A DNA stretch of 51,592 nt from an uncultured Geobacter sp. (lineage in GTDB: Bacteria > Desulfobacterota > Desulfuromonadia > Geobacterales > DSM-12255): positions 1 to 51,592 of the forward strand of contig CALMOE010000014.1 in assembly GCA_937871715.1 (NCBI GenBank), in the 5' to 3' direction. Shown here one piece after another: positions 35,936 through 44,612 of this stretch. Within the stretch, counting starts at the first letter, position 1. Each line of letters opens with the position of its first letter. The notes under the pieces were generated by a model. It saw only the letters and a list, made by a program, of their open reading frames with translations, ran no database searches and was not told the origin of the DNA. Made by a program: the position numbers and the translations under genes.

Positions 35936-37461
35936 GCCGCACATTCTACATCACTACTCCGATCTACTACGTCAACGATGTCCCCCACATCGGTCACGCC
36001 TACACCACCCTTGCCGCGGATGTTCTTGCCCGCTACCGCCGCCTCATGGGGGACAAGGTGTTCTTCCTCACCGGCACCGATGAACATGGCCAGAAGGTTG
36101 AAAAGGCCGCCAACTCAGCTGGCGAGACACCGCTGGAACTGGCGGACCGGGTGATGAAGCGCTTCGATTCCCTCTGGGCCAAACTGGGCATAGAGTACAG
36201 CGATTTCATCCGCACCACCCAGGAGCGCCACAAAGCCGGGGTCAGCCACATCTTCAGCCAACTGATGAACAAGGGAGACATCTACCTGGGTGAATATGAG
36301 GACTGGTACTGTACCCCTTGCGAAACCTTCTGGACGGAAACCCAGCTTATAGACGGCAAATGCCCTGACTGCAACCGCCCAGTGGAGAAGCTCAAGGAGG
36401 AGTCATACTTCTTCCGCATGAGCGCCTACCAGGAGCAACTCCTCGCCCACATCGAGGCCAACCCCGACTTCATTCAGCCGAAAAGCAAACGCAACGAAAT
36501 CCTCGCCTTCGTCAAGGAGGGGCTGCGCGACCTCTCCGTCTCACGCACCACCTTCAACTGGGGAATACCTGTCCCTGGAAACGACCGGCATGTCATCTAT
36601 GTCTGGTTCGACGCACTTTCCAACTACATTACCGCCCTGGGCTACCCTGACCAGAGCGGCAACTTCAAGGATTTCTGGCCTGTGGACGTACACCTGATCG
36701 GCAAGGACATACTACGCTTCCATGCCGTCTACTGGCCAACATTTCTCATGGCCGCCGGCCTGCCACTGCCAAAGAAGGTCTTTGCCCACGGCTGGTGGAC
36801 CGTTGAGGGACAGAAGATGAGCAAGAGCCTGCAAAACGTGGTTGAACCTAACATGCTCATCGACAAGTACGGCGTAGATGCTGTCCGCTACTTCCTCCTC
36901 AGGGAGGTTCCGTTCGGCCTTGATGGGGACTTCTCCCACGCCGCCCTGGTCAACCGGATAAACTCCGACCTGGCCAACGACCTGGGGAACCTGCTAAACC
37001 GCACTACCGCCATGATCAACAAATATTTTGCCGGGGTGATGCCACCCTGCGGCGAACTTGATGACACCGACAGCGCCTATCGGGCGAAGAGCGTGGCAAT
37101 GCTCGAAGGTGTAGCCGGACAGATGGGGGAACTGGCCTTCAGCAAGGCGCTGCAATGTATCTGGGAGGTCATCTCTGCCGGCAACAAGTACATCGATGAA
37201 ACAGCCCCCTGGACCCTGGCCAAGGATCCCGGGAAGAGGGAGCGCCTGGCTACGGTTATGTACTGCCTTGCCGAATCCCAGCGTCTCGTCTACTCCCTCC
37301 TCGCCCCATTCATGCCAGCCACTTCCGCCAAGGGGCTGGACTACCTGGGAGTAACTTCCGCACCGGACCAGGCAACCCTGGCCTGGGGCGGCTTGGCTGC
37401 AGGCACCAATATCACCAAGGCGGAAGCGCTCTTTCCGCGCATCGAGGAAAGGAGCGAATAG
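35932..37461 (+). CDS. metG: Methionyl-tRNA synthetase
   Basis: 509 residues. HIGH at 19-22, KMSKS near residue 300, and a zinc knuckle CTPCE...CPDC in the connective domain are present. The protein ends after the anticodon-binding helical bundle; the C-terminal tRNA-binding/dimerisation domain found in many bacterial MetG proteins (~650-680 residues) is absent, so this is the short, probably monomeric form. The ATG overlaps the preceding stop by four bases. It is the last gene of the operon, ahead of a strong terminator. Confidence 0.97.
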   Translation: MSRTFYITTPIYYVNDVPHIGHAYTTLAADVLARYRRLMGDKVFFLTGTDEHGQKVEKAANSAGETPLELADRVMKRFDSLWAKLGIEYSDFIRTTQERHKAGVSHIFSQLMNKGDIYLGEYEDWYCTPCETFWTETQLIDGKCPDCNRPVEKLKEESYFFRMSAYQEQLLAHIEANPDFIQPKSKRNEILAFVKEGLRDLSVSRTTFNWGIPVPGNDRHVIYVWFDALSNYITALGYPDQSGNFKDFWPVDVHLIGKDILRFHAVYWPTFLMAAGLPLPKKVFAHGWWTVEGQKMSKSLQNVVEPNMLIDKYGVDAVRYFLLREVPFGLDGDFSHAALVNRINSDLANDLGNLLNRTTAMINKYFAGVMPPCGELDDTDSAYRAKSVAMLEGVAGQMGELAFSKALQCIWEVISAGNKYIDETAPWTLAKDPGKRERLATVMYCLAESQRLVYSLLAPFMPATSAKGLDYLGVTSAPDQATLAWGGLAAGTNITKAEALFPRIEERSE

Positions 37462-37497
37462 CTCGCCCAGCATCAACGACTGCCGTCAAAATATAAT

Positions 37498-37525
37498 GGC
37501 CCCCGAAAATTCCGGGGGCCGTTTT
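37498..37525 (+). terminator. Intrinsic terminator between metG and pfkA
   Basis: GGCCCCCG (37498-37505) pairs with CGGGGGCC (37513-37520) around seven bases, followed by GTTTT. The AT-rich sequence on the other side means it may also stop transcription arriving from pfkA. Confidence 0.85.
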
Positions 37526-37563
37526 CAATTGCACTGTCAGCGAAAATGGCGCGGCAGCTGAGC

Positions 37564-38535
37564 CTATTTTGCCAGCACCCTGGCAAGCTCCAGCATTTTA
37601 AGGTCAAGGGGCTTCCTGCATGCCACGACCTCTGCCAGAGGGGTGGTTGCCACCTCCCCCTTGACCATGCCGACCAGCACCCCATTCACCCCCTCTGCCA
37701 ACCGCTCAATTGCCGCGGCACCAAACAGAGTCCCCAGAAGACGATCATAGGCGCCGGGAGCCCCACCCCGCTGGATATGTCCAAGCTTCGTAACCCTCAG
37801 GTCGAAGCCGAGCCGTTCGTGGTTCTGCTGGAAGAACTCCACCATTCTTTCAGCATTGTTGCCCGCTCCCTCGGCAACCACCACGATCGCGTGGGCCTTG
37901 CCGCTGGCATAGGCACCGCGCAGGTCTTCCGCCACAGTTTCCGGATCCACCTCCTGCTCGGGGATGACTATGGAGTCCGCCCCGCCTGCCAGACCCGCCA
38001 TCAGGGCGAGGTAACCGCATTTGCGACCCATCACCTCCACCAGAAACGCCCTCTGATGGGAAGCCGCAGTGACCTTTAACCGGTCTATGGACTCCAGTGC
38101 GACATCTATGGCGGTGGTGACGCCAATGGTCACATCCGTGCCGCTAAGGTCGTTATCGATGGTGGAGGCAACGCCGACAACCGGGAACCCCATCAGCGAC
38201 AGGGCATGGGCTCCGGTCTGGGAGCCGTTGCCGCCGATAACCACCAAAGCTCCTATACCCCGGCGGCCCAGTTGTTTCAGGGCGGCTCTCCTCCCCTCCT
38301 CGGTTTCGAACTCCCTGCAGCGGGCACTGCCAAGCATGGTGCCGCCGCGCTGGATGATCCCCCCAACGTCCCTGGCCCCTAGAAGGGCTATGCTTCCGGA
38401 AATCAGGCCGGCATAACCATTACGCACACCATACATCTCCCAGCCGCGGGCAATACCACTTCTAACTATCGAACGAATGGCGGCATTCATACCCGGAGCA
38501 TCGCCGCCGCTGGTAAGTAGTGCAACTCTCCTCAT
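37564..38535 (-). CDS. pfkA: 6-phosphofructokinase, GGNGS variant
   Basis: 323 residues. The N-terminal SGGDAPGMNAAIR, the catalytic TIDND motif (D127), the substrate-binding SSHQR-like stretch (ASHQRAFLVEVMGR) and LGHIQRGG are typical of ATP-dependent PFK. Residue 103, normally the aspartate of GGDGS that helps to bind Mg-ATP, is N here (GGNGSQ). Glycine 104 is kept, as in ATP users rather than pyrophosphate users. The start is the ATG with GGAGG five bases upstream. A promoter precedes it at 38563-38590. Confidence 0.94.
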   Translation of the reverse strand: MRRVALLTSGGDAPGMNAAIRSIVRSGIARGWEMYGVRNGYAGLISGSIALLGARDVGGIIQRGGTMLGSARCREFETEEGRRAALKQLGRRGIGALVVIGGNGSQTGAHALSLMGFPVVGVASTIDNDLSGTDVTIGVTTAIDVALESIDRLKVTAASHQRAFLVEVMGRKCGYLALMAGLAGGADSIVIPEQEVDPETVAEDLRGAYASGKAHAIVVVAEGAGNNAERMVEFFQQNHERLGFDLRVTKLGHIQRGGAPGAYDRLLGTLFGAAAIERLAEGVNGVLVGMVKGEVATTPLAEVVACRKPLDLKMLELARVLAK

Positions 38536-38562
38536 CACCACCTCCACACTCTTTTTGTACGA

Positions 38563-38590
38563 ATTTTAGCCCATTAACGGCACACTTCAA
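38563..38590 (-). promoter_or_regulatory. Sigma-70-type promoter of pfkA
   Basis: Minus strand: TTGAAG (38585-38590) and TAAAAT (38563-38568), spaced by 16 bases. A start near 38556 would leave about 20 bases of leader. Confidence 0.5.
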
Positions 38591-38690
38591 TTCGTTCGCC
38601 CATGAAAAACCTTGAGATGGAGAACGCTCTCCTGTTATTTTGAGATGAGATATCTGCTGACCAAAGAGAATGAATGCAGGAGGGATAAAA

Positions 38691-39137
38691 ATGGAACGCG
38701 TCGGGCATGCGGTCATAGTCGGTTGCCTGATCCGTAACGACTCTGGGAGAATGCTTCTCATACGCCACTACAGGCGAGGATGGGAAATCCCCCAGGGGCA
38801 CGTGGAGGCCGGAGAAGATGTCATTCAGGCCCTGCAGCGGGAGGTGAAGGAAGAGACCGGACTCTTAGTAAATGTGGGACCGCTTGCCTCGGTCTGGTCG
38901 AAGCTGTCGTCTCCGCCGGCCATCATCCTAAACTTTCTCGCCACATCTTATGGAGGGGTGCCGACCCCCAGCGAGGAGAGTCCGGAGGTAGGCTGGTTCA
39001 GCGAAGAAGAAGCCATGGAGAGGATGGAACACCCTGCCAACAGGGATCGCCTCCACTCACTCCTGCAGTACGAGGGGGACACTCTTTTCCACGCCTACTC
39101 AACTTCCCCTTACAGAGTTGTCCGCTCCGCCCAATGA
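38691..39137 (+). CDS. NUDIX hydrolase
   Basis: 148 residues. A complete 23-residue Nudix box spans 36-58 (G at 36, REVKEETG at 50-57). These enzymes split nucleoside diphosphates linked to another group. The GHVEAGED...REVKEETG form and short flanks give no specific substrate. The start ATG has GGAGG eight bases upstream; an ATG seven codons earlier lies ahead of the site. It is a single gene divergent from pfkA. Confidence 0.9.
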   Translation: MERVGHAVIVGCLIRNDSGRMLLIRHYRRGWEIPQGHVEAGEDVIQALQREVKEETGLLVNVGPLASVWSKLSSPPAIILNFLATSYGGVPTPSEESPEVGWFSEEEAMERMEHPANRDRLHSLLQYEGDTLFHAYSTSPYRVVRSAQ

Positions 39138-39148
39138 ATCGGCATCAC

Positions 39149-39736
39149 TCACCCTCGCAATTCGCCCGGGGAGAAGAGGAAGATGAACCTGAAGAGGCAG
39201 TATTTGTAAAACTCTGAAAAGAGCAGGCGGACACTGCCACCATGGCTCCACCACCCATCCTTAGAAGGATTTACCGTCACCGGATATGGGTATATAGCCA
39301 CATCTTTGGGGAAAACCTGGCGGAAAAGGAGCAGGGATCGCTTCATATGGTAGCGGGAGGTTAGCAGGATAATGGAACGGACATTGTACTGCAGCAGCAT
39401 CTGCCTTGCCATGATGGCGTTTTCCAGGGTGTTGCGGGAAACTTTCTCAAGGAAGACCCCTTCCCCCCCCCTCTCTCCCGATTTCTCGGTGAACAGATCC
39501 GACTTGCGTACCGACGGGTCGACACCAATGAGAAAGAGCCTTTCCCCCTTCCCCTCGCGGTATAGACGGACCCCCTCCTCTATCCGTCCCTTTCCACCTG
39601 CCAGGACCACGACGGCATCCGTACGCACATCCCTCTGGCGAACGGAAAAAGTCTTATAGACGAAGTCCACGAAGAGCACGGCAACAACCAGCAGCAACAG
39701 AATAAGGAAAGAAAATAGCCCCTTGATGAATGCCAA
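39149..39736 (-). CDS. DUF218 (YdcF/SanA/ElyC-like) membrane protein
   Basis: About 195 residues from a TTG that has a GTGGGG site six bases upstream. One N-terminal hydrophobic segment (~8-28, LFSFLILLLLVVAVLFV) anchors the DUF218 domain in the periplasm. Family motifs are AVVVLAGGKGRI, SRNTLENA and TSRYHMKRSLLLF. Members affect envelope integrity (SanA, ElyC). The reading frame continues upstream to 39946 but would overlap rpmB, so the shorter start is preferred; a GTG at 39748 is also possible. The gene converges with the NUDIX gene. Confidence 0.85.
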   Translation of the reverse strand: MAFIKGLFSFLILLLLVVAVLFVDFVYKTFSVRQRDVRTDAVVVLAGGKGRIEEGVRLYREGKGERLFLIGVDPSVRKSDLFTEKSGERGGEGVFLEKVSRNTLENAIMARQMLLQYNVRSIILLTSRYHMKRSLLLFRQVFPKDVAIYPYPVTVNPSKDGWWSHGGSVRLLFSEFYKYCLFRFIFLFSPGELRG

Positions 39737-39836
39737 AGAAAACCCCACTAGTTTGAATAAGCTATCAGGCGAAAGTCTGCCATTAATAGCAGCAACACTG
39801 CGGGTGGACAAGCAGTAAAAAATCGACAAATTCTGC

Positions 39837-39865
39837 TTGCTCTTTACCACTCTTTCTGCTATTAA
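39837..39865 (+). promoter_or_regulatory. Possible promoter of rpmB
   Basis: TTGCTC (39837-39842) and TATTAA (39860-39865) lie 17 bases apart and would start about 25 bases before the rpmB ATG. The -35 box is weak. Confidence 0.35.
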
Positions 39866-39896
39866 ATGATGCTTCAGTCTCTCAGGAGGTAACACC

Positions 39897-40088
39897 ATGT
39901 CTAAAGTATGCGAAATCTGTGGCAAGGGACCGAGCTTCGGGAACAACGTAAGTCACGCCAACAACAAAACCCGTCGCACTTGGCACCCCAACCTGCAGAA
40001 AGTTAAAGCTATCCGCCAGGGTACTGTCAAAAGCATCAAGGTCTGCACCCGTTGCATCCGCTCCGGCCATGTAACCAAGGCCCTCTGA
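39897..40088 (+). CDS. rpmB: 50S ribosomal protein L28
   Basis: 63 residues, beginning [16 protein letters not shown]. Two CxxC pairs (C5/C8 and CTRC near 51-54) show the zinc-binding form of L28. The start is ATG with AGGAGG eight bases upstream. It is a single-gene unit with a strong terminator 35 bases after the stop. Confidence 0.98.
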   Translation: MSKVCEICGKGPSFGNNVSHANNKTRRTWHPNLQKVKAIRQGTVKSIKVCTRCIRSGHVTKAL

Positions 40089-40122
40089 GGCGCTCTGCAG
40101 AGAACCTCGAAGATAGTTTGAA

Positions 40123-40164
40123 CAAAAGCCGCATCCATTAAGATTGGATGCGGCTTTTGTTTTG
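40123..40164 (+). terminator. Strong intrinsic terminator of rpmB, probably bidirectional
   Basis: A perfect 15-base-pair stem (40123-40137 with 40145-40159) and a seven-base loop are followed by TTTTG. The A-rich left side would give a U-run on the opposite strand too, so it can also end the ridA transcript, which converges here. Confidence 0.92.
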
Positions 40165-40189
40165 CTTAAAGAGTCATACCGTCAGTTGC

Positions 40190-40579
40190 TCATGGCTTGC
40201 CAGCAAAAGCGATCACCTCTATCTCGATGTTCACCCCTTTGGGAAGAGCACTGACTTGGACAGTGGACCTGGCAGGAGGAGCCTCTGGAAAATGACGGCC
40301 ATAAATTTCGTTGACCGTGGCGAAATCGGCCAGGTCGGTGAGAAATATAGTCGTCTTCACCACCGAAGCGAAACCACACCCCGCAGACTCCAGCAGCGCC
40401 CCGATATTACGCATCACCTGCTCAGTCTGTGGCCCTATCCGGCCACCTACCACCTCACCACTTGCCGGATCTATGGGAATCTGCCCGGAGCAGAAGATGA
40501 ACTCTCCCGCCCTTACTCCCTGGGAATAGGGGCCGATAGCTGCCGGTGCCCTGTCAGTATGAATTACCTCCCTCTCCAT
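40190..40579 (-). CDS. ridA: RidA-family enamine/imine deaminase
   Basis: 129 residues, the usual length. RidA proteins hydrolyse reactive 2-aminoacrylate and related enamines. The key arginine is R104 (PPARSTVQV), and the N-terminal AIGPYSQGV and FCSGQIPID motifs are typical. The start ATG has a GGGGGG tract five bases upstream. It lies 42 bases downstream of rsh in the same direction. Confidence 0.93.
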   Translation of the reverse strand: MEREVIHTDRAPAAIGPYSQGVRAGEFIFCSGQIPIDPASGEVVGGRIGPQTEQVMRNIGALLESAGCGFASVVKTTIFLTDLADFATVNEIYGRHFPEAPPARSTVQVSALPKGVNIEIEVIAFAGKP

Positions 40580-40621
40580 AACTACCCCCCTTAGCAAATT
40601 GACACTTCAAAATGGCACTGC

Positions 40622-42772
40622 TTAGCTGCGCAATCTCTCAACCTGGGTAACTCCCGGCTGTTTAAGTATGGAGTTCATGACCTTGCGCAGGTGCTCCAGG
40701 TCGGTCACCTCCACCTCGAAGACATTGACCCCCATGCGGTCCACCGTGCTCTGGATGTGCGCACTGGTGATATTCGCCTCGCAGTTGGTAATCGCCTGGC
40801 TGATATTGGCCAAAACACCCTTCTGGTCATGACAGGCAACCCTGATCTTCACCGGCAGCACCGACTTCTTGTCCTTGCTCCAGGCAACCTCTATGCGCCT
40901 TTCCGGATCGCTACCCTGGGCAATTGCGCAATCACTGGAGTGAACCGTAACCCCTCTCCCCCTGGTGATGAAGCCAACGATCTCGTCCCCCGGAAGAGGG
41001 TTACAGCACTTGCCGAACCTGACCATTACATCGTCTACCCCGCCTATCTGGATGGCGCTGGATGGCTTGCCGGTGAGGCGACTGAAGATCCTTTCCACCC
41101 TGGACTCGGCCTTCTCTTTCGGAACCTCCAGTTTTTCATGGGGAACCAGCTTACCGACCACCTGCAGACAGGAGAGCTTACCATAGCCTATGGCAGCCAT
41201 GAGGTCATCTTCGCCATTTAGACCGAAATCGGCTGCCACCCGCTTGATGTCACCGCCTTTCTGCAGCTTGGCGAAGTTCAGGGAGTAGCGGCGGAACTCC
41301 TTCTCGCAGATCTCCTTGCCGAGGGAGATGCTTCGCTTGCGCTCCTCGGTCTTGATCCATGCCTTGATCCGGTTCCGCGCCCTGGAACTCTTGACGATCT
41401 TCAGCCAGTCCTTGCTGGGGGTATGATGGGGGGAAGTTATGACCTCGACGATTTCGCCGTTTTTAAGCTCATGCTTAAGGGGGACAAGTTTGCCGTCCAC
41501 CTTGGCGCCGACACAGCGATGACCTATGTCGCTGTGGATGCTGTAGGCAAAATCGATGGGTGTTGACCCCTTGGGAAAAGACTTCACGTCCCCCTTGGGG
41601 GTGAAGACATAAACCTCCTCGGGGAAAAGCTCGACCTTGACACTGTCCATGAACTCCTTGGAATCCTGCAACTCCTGCTGCCACTCCAAAAGCTGCCTGA
41701 GCCAGGCGAAGCGCTTGACTTCACGCTCGTCGTACCCCTTGCCATCCTTATATTTCCAGTGGGCAGCAATGCCAGCTTCGGCAACCCGATGCATCTCCTC
41801 GGTGCGGATCTGCACCTCCATCCGTTCTCCGGTAGGGCCGATTACCGTGGTATGCAATGACTGGTACATGTTCCCCTTGGGCATGGCGATATAATCCTTG
41901 AACCGCCCTGGGATAGGCTTCCAGTTTGAGTGAACCAGGCCGAGAATCTCGTAGCAACTGCGGATATCCTCCACCAGAACACGTATTGCTGTCAGGTCAT
42001 ATATCTGGTCGATATCCACATTCCGCTTCACCATCTTGCGGTAAATGGAGTATAGATGCTTGCTCCTCCCAGAAACCTCCCCCCTGATGCCATGCTCAGC
42101 AAGCTTTTCGCTGATGACACTCTTCACCTGCTCGATATATGCCTCTCGCTCCTTCTTCTTCATGCTGACCTTGGAGGCAAGATCGTAATAGACCTGGGGA
42201 TCAAGGTAGCGGAAGGAGAGATCCTCAAGCTCGCTCTTAACCCACTGAATACCCAGGCGGTGCGCTATTGGGGCGTATATGTCCAGTGTCTCCCTGGCAA
42301 TGGCCCGCTGCTTGACTTCGGGCTGATACTGAAGGGTGCGCATATTGTGCAGACGATCGGCAAGCTTGATGAGGATGACGCGGATGTCATCGGACATGGC
42401 AAGGAGCATCTTGCGGAAGTTTTCCGCCTGACTCTCCTCCTTGGTCTTGAAGTGGATCTTGCCGATCTTGGTGACACCGTTGACCAGGTTCGCCACCTCT
42501 TCGCCGAACATTTCTGTCAACTCCTCAATGGTTGCCAGGGTGTCCTCGACGGTATCATGGAGCAAACCTGTAACCACAGAGGGGACGTCCAGCTTAAGGT
42601 CGGCAAGGATCGCCGACACCTCCATGGGATGAACCAGATATGGCTCCCCGGAGAGCCTGGTCTGCCCCTGGTGAACCTTGGCACAGTAGACGTAGGCCTT
42701 GCGGACGATATCAAGGTCGGCTGTGGGGTTATAGGCAGAGACCTTGCTTAGTATGTCATTGAGTCTGATCAT
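40622..42772 (-). CDS. spoT: Bifunctional (p)ppGpp synthetase/hydrolase (Rsh, RelA/SpoT family)
   Basis: 716 residues. The HD hydrolase domain has HDTVEDT (H72, D73) with a further conserved HxxxED-type region; the synthetase domain (~230-340) has the RVKSxxS-like and EVQIRT motifs. TGS (~385-445), zinc-finger/helical and C-terminal ACT (~640-716) domains follow. With both catalytic sites apparently intact it should make and degrade (p)ppGpp. It lies in the gmk-rpoZ-rsh order found in many proteobacteria, but an intrinsic terminator-like hairpin sits between rpoZ and this gene. Confidence 0.95.
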   Translation of the reverse strand: MIRLNDILSKVSAYNPTADLDIVRKAYVYCAKVHQGQTRLSGEPYLVHPMEVSAILADLKLDVPSVVTGLLHDTVEDTLATIEELTEMFGEEVANLVNGVTKIGKIHFKTKEESQAENFRKMLLAMSDDIRVILIKLADRLHNMRTLQYQPEVKQRAIARETLDIYAPIAHRLGIQWVKSELEDLSFRYLDPQVYYDLASKVSMKKKEREAYIEQVKSVISEKLAEHGIRGEVSGRSKHLYSIYRKMVKRNVDIDQIYDLTAIRVLVEDIRSCYEILGLVHSNWKPIPGRFKDYIAMPKGNMYQSLHTTVIGPTGERMEVQIRTEEMHRVAEAGIAAHWKYKDGKGYDEREVKRFAWLRQLLEWQQELQDSKEFMDSVKVELFPEEVYVFTPKGDVKSFPKGSTPIDFAYSIHSDIGHRCVGAKVDGKLVPLKHELKNGEIVEVITSPHHTPSKDWLKIVKSSRARNRIKAWIKTEERKRSISLGKEICEKEFRRYSLNFAKLQKGGDIKRVAADFGLNGEDDLMAAIGYGKLSCLQVVGKLVPHEKLEVPKEKAESRVERIFSRLTGKPSSAIQIGGVDDVMVRFGKCCNPLPGDEIVGFITRGRGVTVHSSDCAIAQGSDPERRIEVAWSKDKKSVLPVKIRVACHDQKGVLANISQAITNCEANITSAHIQSTVDRMGVNVFEVEVTDLEHLRKVMNSILKQPGVTQVERLRS

Positions 42773-42796
42773 AAAATCCGCGATTTATCCGCACGT

Positions 42797-42826
42797 AAAA
42801 GAAAGGCGACGATTAAAACCGTCGCC
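42797..42826 (-). terminator. Terminator-like hairpin between rpoZ and the rsh gene
   Basis: Minus strand: GGCGACG pairs with CGTCGCC (42805-42811 with 42820-42826), extended by a G-T pair, then TTTCTTTT. It looks like an ordinary intrinsic terminator but lies in the 91-base gap inside an otherwise continuous operon, so it may attenuate rather than end transcription. Confidence 0.75.
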
Positions 42827-42863
42827 CATTGGGTTACACCGATTAATGTTGACTGCGATGAGA

Positions 42864-43076
42864 CTATTTACCGCCACGACGTCCGGAAAACTCGTACTTG
42901 ACCTTGCCAGCAGCGATCTCGCGCAGGGACAGGACCACATTCTTGTTCTCGGCCTTGTTGTCGATAAGCGGCTTTGCCCCCTTGTAATGCTGCTTTACAC
43001 GCTTTGAAGCGAGCATCACCAGAAGGAAACGGTTATCAACATGATCCAGACAATCTTCTACTGTTACCCTTGCCAT
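42864..43076 (-). CDS. rpoZ: RNA polymerase omega subunit
   Basis: 70 residues, starting [20 protein letters not shown], a conserved RpoZ opening; the C-terminus is a short basic tail. Omega helps assemble RNA polymerase and is part of a ppGpp site. The start ATG has a GGGAG site upstream. The gmk stop is 31 bases away. Confidence 0.96.
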   Translation of the reverse strand: MARVTVEDCLDHVDNRFLLVMLASKRVKQHYKGAKPLIDNKAENKNVVLSLREIAAGKVKYEFSGRRGGK

Positions 43077-43107
43077 AGCTTACTCCCTGTTGGGATGGTC
43101 GACGTTG

Positions 43108-43725
43108 TCAGCCACCCTGTATGTTGAATTCTTTGCTTACTGAATCTATCATCAGCGCCAACCGCTGGTGCTCGGCGATGATTATCGCCCTCAACTCTTC
43201 CACCGCCCTGGGGAACTGATCGTTGACGATAATGTAATCGTAACTGCCGGCCTGCCCTATCTCCTTAACGGCATTGGCCATCCTCGTTTCGATGACCTCG
43301 CTGGTGTCGGAGTCGCGCCCCTCAAGACGACGGCGCAGCTCTGAGTAACTGGGGGGGAGAATGAAGATGCTGACCCCCTCTACCCCCTTCGCCCTCAACT
43401 GCCGAGCCCCCTGGCAGTCGATGTCCAGAATCAGGTCTACCCCCTCTTCCCTTGCCTCGGCCAGGGTGCTCAAGGCGGTGCCGTAACAGTTGCCGTGCAC
43501 CTCGGCCCATTCGGCAAATTCACCATCCCTGACCATCCGCTGAAACTCGCCTTTGGCTACGAAATAGTAGTCCCTGCCGTGTATTTCGCCGTTCCTTGGG
43601 GGACGGGTAGTGAAGCTGACAGAATGCCGCAGCACCGGAAAAATGTCAAGGACTTCCCTGCAGAGGCTGGTCTTGCCGGCACCGGAGGGGGCTGAGACGA
43701 TGAAAAGCAATCCCTTGCGACGCAT
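43108..43725 (-). CDS. gmk: Guanylate kinase
   Basis: 205 residues. P-loop SAPSGAGKTS (11-20), the SFTTRPPRNGE nucleotide-binding motif and the lid segment RLEGRDSDTSE are those of GMP kinase, which makes GDP. The start ATG follows a GGGGGG tract. It lies eight bases after the yicC stop and before rpoZ, the usual order. Confidence 0.97.
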   Translation of the reverse strand: MRRKGLLFIVSAPSGAGKTSLCREVLDIFPVLRHSVSFTTRPPRNGEIHGRDYYFVAKGEFQRMVRDGEFAEWAEVHGNCYGTALSTLAEAREEGVDLILDIDCQGARQLRAKGVEGVSIFILPPSYSELRRRLEGRDSDTSEVIETRMANAVKEIGQAGSYDYIIVNDQFPRAVEELRAIIIAEHQRLALMIDSVSKEFNIQGG

Positions 43726-43733
43726 GATCCCCC

Positions 43734-44612
43734 CTACTCTATGTTCTGTACCTGTTCGCGCACCTTCTCCAGCTCGGACTTGAGCTCGACGACAGTGGCT
43801 GCGATCTCTGCGTCGTTGGCCTTTGAACCGATGGTGTTCACCTCACGGTTCATCTCCTGAAGGAGAAAATCCAGTTTCCGCCCCACCGGCTCGTCAAGTG
43901 CCATTGTGGAGTCAAACTGCTTGAAATGGCTGCGCAGGCGGACTAGCTCCTCTGTTATCTCCATCCGGTCGGCCAGAATGGCCACCTCCTGGGCGAGGCG
44001 AACCTCGTCGACCTGCAGATCCCCGAGCAGGCGGGCAATCCTCTCCCTTAGCCTCTCGCCATTGGCGGCTACAGCGGCAGGTGCCCTGGAGGCGACACGC
44101 TCCACGAGACCGCTTACCAGGGATATTCTGGATGAGATCTCCTTTGCCAGCTGCTCCCCCTCCTTGATGCGCATCTCCCCGAAGCGGTCCAGTGCCGCCG
44201 AAAGGACAGTCCCGAGTTCAGCAGCCTGGCTCTCCAGGGTGGCAGCTTCCTCCTGGGTACCAAGAACATCCTTCTGGGAAAGGACCAAGCTTAAGGGGAC
44301 CGGGTCATTTGAGCCTATCGCCTGGCGCACCTGTGAAAAAGCCTCGTGATAGGCGATTGCCAGGGGGATATTGGCGACGGGTTGCACCGAACCACCAGCG
44401 GCAGGTTCGAACTGGATGAAGATGTCTATCTTTCCCCGCTTGAACCGCTCCGATACACGGCGGCGGATATCCCCTTCGAGAGACAGGAACTGGCGGGGGA
44501 GCTTGACTGTCACCTCGCCGTAGCGGTGGTTCACCGAACGGACCTCCACCGTATATTTACCATCAGCGGCAACAGTCTCGGCCTTGCCGTAGCCGGTCAT
44601 GCTTCTGGTCAT
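43734..44612 (-). CDS. yicC: YicC/YloC-family endoribonuclease
   Basis: 292 residues. The opening MTRSMTGYGKAE, the RSVNHRY segment and the C-terminal region with GRKLDFLLQEMNREVNTIGSKA are diagnostic for YicC. Members have been reported as RNases that act on small RNAs. The ATG overlaps the galE stop (ATGA), tying the nucleotide/RNA genes to the sugar block upstream. No membrane or signal sequence is present. Confidence 0.95.
   Translation of the reverse strand: MTRSMTGYGKAETVAADGKYTVEVRSVNHRYGEVTVKLPRQFLSLEGDIRRRVSERFKRGKIDIFIQFEPAAGGSVQPVANIPLAIAYHEAFSQVRQAIGSNDPVPLSLVLSQKDVLGTQEEAATLESQAAELGTVLSAALDRFGEMRIKEGEQLAKEISSRISLVSGLVERVASRAPAAVAANGERLRERIARLLGDLQVDEVRLAQEVAILADRMEITEELVRLRSHFKQFDSTMALDEPVGRKLDFLLQEMNREVNTIGSKANDAEIAATVVELKSELEKVREQVQNIE

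Noticed and set aside
38591-38690. Possible promoter TTGAGA...TGTTAT ahead of the NUDIX gene
   Set aside because: The spacing is 15 bases and the boxes are poor; not supported enough to list.
39149-39946. Longer reading of the DUF218 gene to 39946
   Set aside because: It would overlap most of the start of rpmB on the other strand and lacks a ribosome site; the shorter TTG start has one.
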